Part shown: positions 9,760 to 17,433 of the stretch, one piece after another | Layout of the letters: each line of letters starts with the position of its first letter | How positions within the stretch are numbered: the first letter of the stretch is position 1 | Made by a program: the position numbers and the translations under genes | Source: Bacteroidota bacterium | GTDB taxonomy: Bacteria > Bacteroidota > Bacteroidia > Sphingobacteriales > Sphingobacteriaceae | DNA length: 64,000 bases | Assembly: GCA_018266915.1 (NCBI GenBank) | Contig: JAFDZM010000042.1 | Span: 1-64,000, forward strand | Reading direction: 5' to 3' | The notes under the pieces: generated by a model | The model's database searches: none | Seen by the model: only the letters and a program-made list of their open reading frames with translations | What the model was told of the DNA's origin: nothing

Positions 9760-10802
9760 CACACAATTATTTGTTTCCTGTACCGGCTTAATTGTACTGC
9801 CGACTCAATTGCCAGCAGCATGGCGTCAGGGCTGGCAATGCCTTTACCTGCAATCTCAAATGCCGTCCCATGGTCAACCGATGTACGTATAATAGGCAGG
9901 CCAAGTGTGATATTTACTCCCTTAACGCTTTCCATTTGCTTCTTTTTGGGGTCCCATTTAAACCCGGCAAGCTTGAAAGGAATATGCCCCTGGTCGTGAT
10001 ACATGGCTACTACTCCGCCGTAAGCGCCAGTAGCTGCTTTAGCGAATAAGGTATCGGGTGGGACAGGCCCCTCTACATTATATCCATGCCGTTTTGCCTC
10101 TTCAACCGCAGGCAATATTTCCTGATCGTCCTCGGTGCCGAACAAACCGCTATCGCCGGCATGAGGATTCAACCCGGCAACGCCTATTTTAAGATTCGTT
10201 TCTCCCAGGCTATTCAGACCATTATGTAAGAGTTCTATTACCTCCAATATGCGTTCCTTTTTTACCAGGTCGCAAGCTTTGCGCAACGACACGTGAGTAG
10301 AAACGTGGATCACCTTCAAGTTGTCCTCAACCAGTAGCATGGCGTATTTAGGCGTATTAGTATAGTGAGCATATATTTCGGTATGCCCGGCAAAATGATG
10401 CCCTGCCTCGTTGATCGATTTCTTATTGATCGGTCCGGTAACGGTAGCATCAACCTCGCCTGTCATCGCCAGGTCTATCACTTTTTTCACCGCCGCAAAG
10501 GATGCTTCTCCGGCCATTGCTGATATCTGGCCAAACGCCAGTTTATTTAGCTTTACATTCCGAAGATCAAGTACATCAATTTTGCCGAATTCGAACCTTG
10601 CTTCAGATACGGTTTTTATAATATTTACTGTCGCATCGAGCTTTAGCCGTTTGATGATATCGTTAAATACACCAGCATCGCCCACCAGTACGGGATTGCA
10701 AACCTCGTAAACTTCGGCGTTCAACAACGCTTTAACGGCAATTTCGGGGCCTATACTTGCGGGGTCGCCCATGGTAATTCCTATAACCGGATTATCAGAC
10801 AT
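9759..10802 (-). CDS. pdxA: PdxA-family NAD-dependent dehydrogenase (4-phospho-acid sugar dehydrogenase)
   Basis: A 347-residue homologue of 4-hydroxythreonine-4-phosphate dehydrogenase. Seen motifs are ITMGDPASIGPEIA at the N terminus, VTGPINKKSINEAGHHFAGHTE with metal-site histidine, HVSTHVSLRKAC, GLNPHAGDSGLFG, and AMYHDQGHIPFK with another metal ligand. I prefer the ATG at 10800-10802 (protein MSDNPVIGITMGDP), which overlaps the stop codon of the upstream aldolase gene by 8 bases; another ATG four codons earlier is possible. Adjacent DUF1537 kinase genes mark the PdxA2 subgroup, which oxidises and decarboxylates 4-phospho-D-threonate or -erythronate to dihydroxyacetone phosphate rather than serving vitamin B6 synthesis. 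That assignment rests on context. Confidence 0.9.
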   Translation of the reverse strand: MSDNPVIGITMGDPASIGPEIAVKALLNAEVYEVCNPVLVGDAGVFNDIIKRLKLDATVNIIKTVSEARFEFGKIDVLDLRNVKLNKLAFGQISAMAGEASFAAVKKVIDLAMTGEVDATVTGPINKKSINEAGHHFAGHTEIYAHYTNTPKYAMLLVEDNLKVIHVSTHVSLRKACDLVKKERILEVIELLHNGLNSLGETNLKIGVAGLNPHAGDSGLFGTEDDQEILPAVEEAKRHGYNVEGPVPPDTLFAKAATGAYGGVVAMYHDQGHIPFKLAGFKWDPKKKQMESVKGVNITLGLPIIRTSVDHGTAFEIAGKGIASPDAMLLAIESAVQLSRYRKQIIV

Positions 10803-11733
10803 TTGTATTAGCATTTATGGGTAAGTTGTTTTTTGCCAGCGCGTGGCGATAGTTTTTTAGAAGTTTTTCTCTTTCTCCATCGGCCATCGGGTACAATGGC
10901 GGAGCTACATATTCGGCGCAGAGACCGGCATCATTCATGAGTACTTTAAGGGCCCAAAGCGATTCGCCCAGCGACTTACCCCTTTGGTAAATATCGCCAA
11001 ATGCGTCCGAGGTTTTTTGAAGCTTAAGAGCGCGGTCGTGGTCGGATGCTTTTACTGCATTAACCATTTCGTTATAAATTCCCGGGCAAAAATTACCGGT
11101 ACTTGGCACCAGGCCATCGCTTCCGTTAATCAATGCCTCTGCTGATTTTGGCGCCCAACCCAAAAAGTGGCAAAAGTCCTCGCGGGTCGACCATAAACTG
11201 AGCGATTCTTTTAACCTTTCATCACTTCGCTCCGAATCTTTGGTACCAATAATGTTTTCGTGCCTGCTTAGTTTATCTATAATATCAAGCGGAATAGACA
11301 TACGTGTAGTTAACGGAATGTTGTAAATGATCACCGGGCCCGTTATTGCTTCAGCAAGCTGCTCGAAATACTTTAACATCTGATCCTCAGAAAGTATATA
11401 GTAGGAGGGCAGCATGGCCACAACCGCATCTGCTCCATTATCAAATGCTATTTTTGCCAGCGTTACTGATTCTTCAAAACAATTAGCCGATATGCCCGCA
11501 TACAATAAATCGCCCGTCGATTTTAATTTGCCGGCTGCAACCAGGTATTCTTTTTTCAGATCAAATGAAAGAGAAGACGATTCGCCAGTAGTACCGTTGA
11601 TAAATGGCATTGCGTGATGTTCATGAAAATAATTGAACATTTTCGCGAGCGCCTCATGGTCCAGTTTCAGGTTTTGGGTAAGCGGCGTTACGGCCGGGAC
11701 AATGACACCGCTATATTTTTTTTTATTGTTCAT
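10795..11733 (-). CDS. DHDPS-family class I aldolase/synthase
   Basis: A 312-residue (beta/alpha)8 protein of the N-acetylneuraminate lyase/dihydrodipicolinate synthase superfamily. It retains the full active-site signature: GTTGES at residues 47-52, Tyr137 in IIYNIP, and the Schiff-base lysine Lys165 in IGTKDS. Such enzymes cleave or form 2-keto-3-deoxy acids using pyruvate. It is the second gene of the minus-strand operon, 5 bases after the Fe-dehydrogenase and overlapping pdxA. A housekeeping DapA role is unlikely in this context; cleavage of a keto-deoxy sugar acid to pyruvate plus an aldehyde, which the neighbouring dehydrogenase could process, is more plausible. A second, atypical family member is at 36515-37447. 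Confidence 0.9.
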   Translation of the reverse strand: MNNKKKYSGVIVPAVTPLTQNLKLDHEALAKMFNYFHEHHAMPFINGTTGESSSLSFDLKKEYLVAAGKLKSTGDLLYAGISANCFEESVTLAKIAFDNGADAVVAMLPSYYILSEDQMLKYFEQLAEAITGPVIIYNIPLTTRMSIPLDIIDKLSRHENIIGTKDSERSDERLKESLSLWSTREDFCHFLGWAPKSAEALINGSDGLVPSTGNFCPGIYNEMVNAVKASDHDRALKLQKTSDAFGDIYQRGKSLGESLWALKVLMNDAGLCAEYVAPPLYPMADGEREKLLKNYRHALAKNNLPINANTNV

Positions 11734-11738
11734 TAGGT

Positions 11739-12899
11739 TTAGTATGCTTCGTTGTAGATATATATCGCGTCCTCTTCGTTAATTTCTCTTGGATTATTTT
11801 TGAGCAGGCGTTGAATTTTCAAGGCATCTTTGGCCATCCAGGGCAAGGCTTCCAGGGGGATTGAAAGATCGCCTAATCGCGCTGGTATGCCGCATGCTTC
11901 AATCAATTGCTTTATCTTTTCAATGCCTTTTTTTGCGGTGCCGATATCATTGCTTTCTCTCTTACAGCCAAGCGCAACGGCCACATCGGCGTATCTTACC
12001 GGTGCTGCTTCCATGTTGAATTCCATCACATAAGGCAGCAGCAAAGCATTTGACAGCCCATGAGCCAGGTGGAACATGCTACCCAGCGGATAGGATAATG
12101 CATGAACGCCGGCTGTATTAACAGGCCCGAGACAAAAGCCGCCCAACAAACTACCCAGGGCTACTTTACTGCGTGCCTCAGCATTATTGCCATTTTGCAC
12201 AGCCTCAACCAGGTTGTCAGCAATAAGGCGCATACCCTCAAAGGCATACATATCGATAAATGGCTGGGCGAACTTATTGGTGTAGGCCTCCAGGCAATGT
12301 GTAAGGGCATCCAAACCGGTAGCCGCCGTAATAGCAGGAGGGACGCTGATGGTGAGCAGCGGATCAACATAAACAATATCCGGCACCAGGTAAGGACTGA
12401 TAAATCCTTTTTTCTGATTATCCTCATCGTCGATCAATATCGCATTTGGTGAAACTTCGCTTCCCGTTCCCGATGTTGCAGGCACACAAACCAATTTTTT
12501 CGACCGGCCTTTGAGCAAACCAATTCCCACAATGGAAGCCAATGGCTGACGATTACCTGCCAGTGCAGCAACCAATTTGGCAACATCAAGCACGCTTCCT
12601 CCTCCAATGCCTATAACAATATCTGCGTCCGCGGTCTCCGCTTCTGTCAACAGCTTTTCGAGATCGTTGTAGTAAGGCTCCTGCGTAATGCCGGTGTTTA
12701 TTGAATAAGCAATACCGGAAGCGGTTAACTGCGCTAAAAATGTTTGCAAATTGGTAAGCAGTGGTTCAAGAGTTATGATAAATACTTTCCTGCAACCCGT
12801 ATTAACGATCTCTTCGGGCAAACCTGCAAGACAACCATTGCCGAATACCAGCTTACCGGGAAAATGCATGGATAGAGGACATGAAAAGTCATTTGTCAT
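11739..12899 (-). CDS. Iron-containing alcohol dehydrogenase
   Basis: A 386-residue group III alcohol dehydrogenase. The nucleotide-binding loop GIGGGSVLDVAKL, the segment VPATSGTGSEVSPNA, and the metal-binding histidines in DALTHCLEAY and MFHLAHGLSNALLLP are all present. Family members interconvert aldehydes and alcohols, for example lactaldehyde and propanediol, or oxidise sugar-derived alcohols. It is the first gene of the operon that continues with the aldolase, PdxA-type dehydrogenase, kinase and symporter. An aldehyde released by the aldolase is a natural candidate substrate. Upstream at 13010-13017 there is a TACATTTG on the minus strand, but no matching -33 element. Confidence 0.92.
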   Translation of the reverse strand: MTNDFSCPLSMHFPGKLVFGNGCLAGLPEEIVNTGCRKVFIITLEPLLTNLQTFLAQLTASGIAYSINTGITQEPYYNDLEKLLTEAETADADIVIGIGGGSVLDVAKLVAALAGNRQPLASIVGIGLLKGRSKKLVCVPATSGTGSEVSPNAILIDDEDNQKKGFISPYLVPDIVYVDPLLTISVPPAITAATGLDALTHCLEAYTNKFAQPFIDMYAFEGMRLIADNLVEAVQNGNNAEARSKVALGSLLGGFCLGPVNTAGVHALSYPLGSMFHLAHGLSNALLLPYVMEFNMEAAPVRYADVAVALGCKRESNDIGTAKKGIEKIKQLIEACGIPARLGDLSIPLEALPWMAKDALKIQRLLKNNPREINEEDAIYIYNEAY

Positions 12900-13369
12900 A
12901 ATTATTCCAATTGGGCGAACAACACAATTCTGAATATAATTGGTATTTAAGGCCCCAAGGGATTATTTGGGTATGGCCCTACATAAAAAATTCAGATTTT
13001 TTTCGATAACAAATGTATCGGGTGTTCCGACATCGATCTTGTATGATATAAGCAAGTCATTGTAGGATGTTATCATTGCTGGTGAATGATACTAAACGGT
13101 ATGATATTTTTAGAATAATAGGGTGCCCGAAACTGCAGAAATTCAAATATCGCTAAAATGATTATTCCTGTGTGTTATTTGGGCATATAATGCAGGTATA
13201 CAAAATATTAACGACAACGATTAAGTAAATTTTAAAGCCAGAAAGCTTGGTCTTGCACCAGGCTGACGATACTTTTGTTTCAAGTTAAGATATTATAGTA
13301 TAAACCGTAGCGAGTGATTGCGATTTCGATCAACAGAGGGATTAGGAGCTACATTAACAGAACAAATAT
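12900..13369. other. Divergent intergenic region between the acid-sugar operon and fbp
   Basis: This 470-base AT-rich spacer separates the minus-strand operon from fbp. It carries a good Bacteroidetes-type promoter for fbp (13246-13277) and a possible -7 element for the operon on the minus strand (TACATTTG, 13010-13017). No gene or RNA element was recognised in it. Confidence 0.55.
13246..13277 (+). promoter_or_regulatory. Predicted promoter of fbp (Bacteroidetes -33/-7 type)
   Basis: The -7 box TACTTTTG (13270-13277) matches TAnnTTTG exactly. The -33 box is CTTG (13246-13249, consensus TTTG), with a spacer of 20 bases. Transcription would start near 13284 and leave a leader of about 85 bases before the fbp ATG. 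Confidence 0.5.
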
Positions 13370-14419
13370 ATGTCGGCTGTAAAAACTTTAGGACAATTTA
13401 TTATTGAAAGACAAAGCGATTTTCCATACGCAAAAGGTGAGCTCTCCCGGTTACTGCGCGACCTGGCCATCGCAGCTAAAATCGTTAATCGCGAGATCAA
13501 TAAAGCCGGGTTAGCCGACATTTTGGGAGAGGCCGGCTCGACCAACGTGCAGGGTGAATGCCAGAAAAAGCTGGATATTTATGCAAACGAGCAATTTATA
13601 GCTGCGTTAAAAAACGGTGGTGAGTGCTGCATCGTGGTATCCGAGGAAAATGACGAATACATTTATATCGATTCAGCAGTTTCAAAAGATGCAAAGTACA
13701 TAGTCGCCATTGATCCACTGGATGGATCGTCTAATATAGACGTTAACGTTGCTGTGGGTACAGTTTTTTCGATTTACCGCCGTAAATCAGAGCAGGGCAA
13801 AGCAACCATGGAAGATATCCTGCAAAAAGGAACGGAACAAGTTGCGGCCGGTTATATTATCTATGGCTCGTCGACCATGCTGGTTTACACTACGGGCAAA
13901 GGAGTAAACGGATTTACGTTGGATCCATCAATAGGTGAATTCTGCCTATCTCATCCTGATTTAACCATTCCGCAGGACGGTACCATCTATTCTATTAATG
14001 AAGGAAACTACACACACTTTCCTGATGGGGTAAAAAAGTACATCAAGTATTGCCAGGTGGAAGATAGAAATACCAATCGTCCTTATACATCCCGCTATAC
14101 AGGCTCGATGGTTGCCGATCTGCACCGCAACCTGATCAAGGGTGGCATATTTATTTACCCATGTACGGCAAGCTCCATGTACGGCAAGCTACGGTTAATA
14201 TACGAATGCAATCCTATGGCTTTTATTATCGAACAGGCTGGTGGCTTAGCATCGAACGGTTACACCCGTATACTTGACCTGGATGTAAAAGAGCTTCATC
14301 AGCGTTCCCCCGTCTTTATTGGCTCCGAAAATATGGTGAAGGTAGCCGAAGAGTTTATGGCCTCTTTCTCACCCCAGGTTCTGAAAAGAACTTTTGAAGG
14401 TGTTGTCAGCATACAATAG
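13370..14419 (+). CDS. fbp: Fructose-1,6-bisphosphatase class I
   Basis: A 349-residue cytoplasmic enzyme that hydrolyses fructose 1,6-bisphosphate in gluconeogenesis. Visible family blocks are [15 protein letters not shown], the catalytic metal-binding [29 protein letters not shown], and the substrate-binding [21 protein letters not shown]. Length is normal. Just before GKLRL the DNA has a perfect 16-base tandem repeat (14159-14190) read in two different frames, giving [12 protein letters not shown] where relatives such as the E. coli enzyme have YPSTASHPDGKL, with no change in length. It is flanked by its own promoter and terminator, so it is a single-gene unit inside the pectin locus. It suits growth on sugars and acids that enter metabolism as three-carbon compounds. 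Confidence 0.95.
   Translation: MSAVKTLGQFIIERQSDFPYAKGELSRLLRDLAIAAKIVNREINKAGLADILGEAGSTNVQGECQKKLDIYANEQFIAALKNGGECCIVVSEENDEYIYIDSAVSKDAKYIVAIDPLDGSSNIDVNVAVGTVFSIYRRKSEQGKATMEDILQKGTEQVAAGYIIYGSSTMLVYTTGKGVNGFTLDPSIGEFCLSHPDLTIPQDGTIYSINEGNYTHFPDGVKKYIKYCQVEDRNTNRPYTSRYTGSMVADLHRNLIKGGIFIYPCTASSMYGKLRLIYECNPMAFIIEQAGGLASNGYTRILDLDVKELHQRSPVFIGSENMVKVAEEFMASFSPQVLKRTFEGVVSIQ
14159..14190 (+). repeat. Perfect 16-bp tandem repeat inside fbp
   Basis: The unit CCATGTACGGCAAGCT occurs twice without a gap (14159-14174 and 14175-14190). Because 16 is not a multiple of 3, the copies are read in different frames, so protein conservation does not explain the identity. The reading frame and family length are nevertheless intact with two copies. 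Confidence 0.95.
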
Positions 14420-14451
14420 AAAATCTTGCATACTTTAGTTTTAATTGAAAG

Positions 14452-14487
14452 GCCCCGGGGGATTGTGACCCCGGGGCTTGCTTTTTT
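14452..14487 (+). terminator. Strong intrinsic terminator after fbp
   Basis: A 9-bp GC-only stem (GCCCCGGGG at 14452-14460 with CCCCGGGGC at 14469-14477), an 8-base loop, then TTGC and a run of six T. It sits between the convergent fbp and pectate lyase genes. On the opposite strand only AAT-rich sequence follows the stem, so it is best suited to fbp. Confidence 0.88.
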
Positions 14488-14506
14488 AATAAGGTTTGGG
14501 GTTTTA

Positions 14507-16159
14507 TTAATTCTTATAATTCAAAGGAACCACAGTTTTTAACGGCACCAGGCTGTTCAGATAAATCTCGATGTTGGTATATCCGCCGCCTTTTTTCGGC
14601 GTTAAAGAAGCATCAGATGCATCATGAGGGTTTAAACCATGTTTTGTTTCGTATTCATCAGGCATACCATCGTGGTCTGAATCCTTATAAGGAGTTCCTT
14701 TATATTCAGGATAGCCGCCAACTTGTGCTACATCCGTAATAATTCCTTTTTTGTACGAGTCGTCCGGCAAACGATGTTTAACCCATTGTTTGCCATTGCT
14801 GTTATTGGTACCGGGTACGTAAGAAATTACACCGGTGCGCACTTCTTTGATAACGCGGGTATCTACGGCATCTCTTTTTGGCAGGAAGGCTCCAACATTA
14901 TCCAAAACATAATCATATGCTTCTTTAGTTGGGATAATAGTTACATGTGCCATCGGGAAAGGTTTATCAACGCGTATGCTGTCGGTATATCTTCCGGCAT
15001 CAGGCATTTCGCCGATCTGAATACCACCATCCCAATTGTTTTTGGTGACAGCATCATTACCTTCCATAATGTTGCCATTGGCGTAAACTCTTCCGAAAAG
15101 GCCTTTGCTTTCCGGAGATCTGCCCGATTCAGGCTTCAATATGCGGTGACCAACAGGCTTGTTAATAGAAGTGATCGGTCCTGGTTTGAAATAGTTATTG
15201 ATGAAATTGAATAACGAATTATTGTCGCCGCCATCTGCGCTGCGATCCCACCAGTTAAATACCACGTTATTGGCAAAACCAAAATCGCCGAACATACCTA
15301 CCGAAGGATTGCGGCTGATATTATTTGCCCACAGGTTACGCATAAAGGTGCTGTTTAGGCCACCGATGGTGCTGCCAAAAGCGTGATTGTAAGTGTCCAG
15401 TCCTTCAGCAAACATGCAGTTTTGCATAGTGATATTTACAGTTGGCAATTTCTCAGGCTTGGTACCACGGTTGTAAACGTGGCGGTACATGGACATCACT
15501 TCATCCAATCCCCAGCTTCCTGAAACGTGATCTATCATGATATTACCAATCGGATTGCCGCCAAATGCATCATCTCTGCGGGTAACATCGGTTGCACCTC
15601 TGCGGAACCGCATAAATCTTACCACAACATCATGAGTATCCACCCAAACGGATTCGCCTGCTACACAAATGCCATCGCCTGGAGCGCTTTGCCCTTCAAT
15701 TGTAATATAGGGCGCCCGGATATCAATAGGCTTTGTCAGGTGAATTATACCGGCAACGTTAAAAACCACAATGCGCGCACCGCCTTGTTCGCAGGCATCA
15801 CGTAATGTTCCGGGACCGCTGTCGGCAAGGCTGGTTACCTCGATCACTCTTCCGCCGCGACCACCAAAGGAGTACATGCCACCACCTTCAGCACCTGGAA
15901 ATGCCGGAATCTTCGCCTGAGGCAGATCAGACGGCTTAGAGGCCCATGGAATATAGGGTTTACCATTTTTTTCATCTCTCTTTATAGCTATTTGTGCTTT
16001 TTCCCAGGCCATATCAGAACGATGTTGTTCAACAGCCATCGCCGAATCTGTTTTTGCCTGCATGGCCGGAGGTACACGCGGGTATTGCGCATGAGCAGTT
16101 TCAGATGTGCCCGCAGCAATTGCTATACTGAGAGCGAGAACGCTTAGATATTTTTTCAT
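14507..16159 (-). CDS. Pectate lyase, polysaccharide lyase family 1 type
   Basis: A 550-residue secreted lyase (signal MKKYLSVLALSIAIAAGTSE, cleavage near AHAQ). From about residue 85 it shows the PL1 right-handed beta-helix pattern: IPAFPGAEGGGMYSFGGRGG, VTSLADSGPGTLRDA, GGARIVVFNVAG, IMIDHVSGSWGLDE and NISRNPSVG, the last containing a candidate catalytic arginine. Near the C terminus is SDHDGMPDEYETKHGLNP, a calcium-binding loop of thrombospondin-3/dockerin style. It should cleave de-esterified homogalacturonan by beta-elimination. It faces away from the Zn-dehydrogenase gene and stands alone on the minus strand. The gene at 44957-46609 encodes a paralogue of exactly the same length and order of motifs, so both probably attack the galacturonan backbone. 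Confidence 0.93.
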   Translation of the reverse strand: MKKYLSVLALSIAIAAGTSETAHAQYPRVPPAMQAKTDSAMAVEQHRSDMAWEKAQIAIKRDEKNGKPYIPWASKPSDLPQAKIPAFPGAEGGGMYSFGGRGGRVIEVTSLADSGPGTLRDACEQGGARIVVFNVAGIIHLTKPIDIRAPYITIEGQSAPGDGICVAGESVWVDTHDVVVRFMRFRRGATDVTRRDDAFGGNPIGNIMIDHVSGSWGLDEVMSMYRHVYNRGTKPEKLPTVNITMQNCMFAEGLDTYNHAFGSTIGGLNSTFMRNLWANNISRNPSVGMFGDFGFANNVVFNWWDRSADGGDNNSLFNFINNYFKPGPITSINKPVGHRILKPESGRSPESKGLFGRVYANGNIMEGNDAVTKNNWDGGIQIGEMPDAGRYTDSIRVDKPFPMAHVTIIPTKEAYDYVLDNVGAFLPKRDAVDTRVIKEVRTGVISYVPGTNNSNGKQWVKHRLPDDSYKKGIITDVAQVGGYPEYKGTPYKDSDHDGMPDEYETKHGLNPHDASDASLTPKKGGGYTNIEIYLNSLVPLKTVVPLNYKN

Positions 16160-16402
16160 TTCAGGTTTATAAATTAGTATAAAAGGCGTTATATAAAAGC
16201 GAGTACGTATGTTGGCAAATTGCCGGCATTAGCAGTAAGCTAATAATTTCCAAATATGCACTGTGCTTAAAACGGTTCTTTATATGATTTTTGCTACCTG
16301 ATATACGATTTTAGCTTATGTAGGTCATTTACTTGTTAGATAAAGATAATTACCTATAAATTTACCATAACTGATTTACGCCTGATCAAAAATATATTGT
16401 TG
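16160..16402. promoter_or_regulatory. Divergent control region with a GGCAAATTGCC palindrome
   Basis: These 243 bases separate the pectate lyase (minus) from the Zn-dehydrogenase operon (plus) and must carry both promoters. A perfect short inverted repeat, GGCAAATTGCC, lies at 16214-16224, close to the lyase start, and could be an operator. No full TTTG/TAnnTTTG promoter pair was found on either strand. Confidence 0.35.
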
Positions 16403-17419
16403 ATGAACACACTGGTATGTACCACGCCCGGCAGCTTTGAATATCAATTCAGCGATAAGCCTGAATTGCTAAAAGATACCGCGATAATTAAAATTAAACG
16501 CATTGGAATTTGCGGAACCGATTTGCACGCATTTAAAGGCACCCAACCTTATTTTACTTATCCCCGCATATTGGGGCATGAATTATCAGGCGAACTGGTT
16601 TCATTTGATAATGCGCCTGGGTTTGAGGCTGGTGAGCCTGTAACTTTTATCCCATATTTTAATTGTGGCGAGTGCATCGCTTGTCGCAGTGGTAAACCCA
16701 ACTGTTGTGCAAACATTAAAGTTTGCGGAGTACACGTTGATGGCGGGATGGTTGAATACCTGCGTGTGCCATCTTATTCATTGGTACATGGTGAAGGATT
16801 GAGTTATGATGATCTGGCCCTCATTGAGCCCTTGGCTATCGGTTTGCACGGCGTTCGCAGGGCAGGAGTAAAACCCGGCGAATATGTTTTGATAATGGGC
16901 GCCGGTCCAATTGGTCTGGGGACTATGGAATTTGCACGAATTGCCGGAGGTAAAGTAATAGCATTGGACGTAAATGAAATGCGCCTGCAATTTTGCCGGG
17001 AGACCTTGGATATTCCATATACAGTAAATCCGGCTAATGAAAATGCGATTGAAGCAATTAAATCGATCACAAGTGGCGATATGGCAAGCGTTGTAATTGA
17101 TGCGACAGGCAATTTGAATGCGATCAATAGCGGCATCAACTACCTGGCACACGGCGGACGATATGTAATGATCGGTCTGCAGAAGGAGGCTTTTAGTTTT
17201 AGTCACCCTGAATTTCACAAACGTGAATCGACCCTGATGAGCAGCCGTAATGCTACCCGCGATGATTTTGAGTTTGTAATTGATTGCATGAAGACCGGTA
17301 AAGTAAAGGCTGAAAACTATATCACGCATCGTACCGGTTTTGATCAGCTTAAAGATGAATTTAGCCAATGGCTTGATCCTGCAAATGGCGTTATCAAGGC
17401 AATGGTTGAGGTGGATTAA
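16403..17419 (+). CDS. Zinc-binding alcohol dehydrogenase (medium-chain, sugar/polyol type)
   Basis: A 338-residue cytoplasmic dehydrogenase. The catalytic zinc site is seen as CGTDLH (Cys37) and LGHELSGE (His59, Glu60), the structural zinc cluster as NCGECIACRSGKPNCC, and the NAD-binding Rossmann loop as VLIMGAGPIGLGTMEFA. The ATG at 16403 follows two TTG codons; the ATG is the natural start. Related Bacteroidetes enzymes oxidise sugars, polyols or sugar acids such as L-gulonate, L-fuconate or L-galactonate-type compounds. It heads the plus-strand glycosidase run (15 bases before the next gene), so it likely works on a monosaccharide released by that cluster. Exact substrate unknown. Confidence 0.9.
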   Translation: MNTLVCTTPGSFEYQFSDKPELLKDTAIIKIKRIGICGTDLHAFKGTQPYFTYPRILGHELSGELVSFDNAPGFEAGEPVTFIPYFNCGECIACRSGKPNCCANIKVCGVHVDGGMVEYLRVPSYSLVHGEGLSYDDLALIEPLAIGLHGVRRAGVKPGEYVLIMGAGPIGLGTMEFARIAGGKVIALDVNEMRLQFCRETLDIPYTVNPANENAIEAIKSITSGDMASVVIDATGNLNAINSGINYLAHGGRYVMIGLQKEAFSFSHPEFHKRESTLMSSRNATRDDFEFVIDCMKTGKVKAENYITHRTGFDQLKDEFSQWLDPANGVIKAMVEVD

Positions 17420-17433
17420 TGATTTTATAAATA

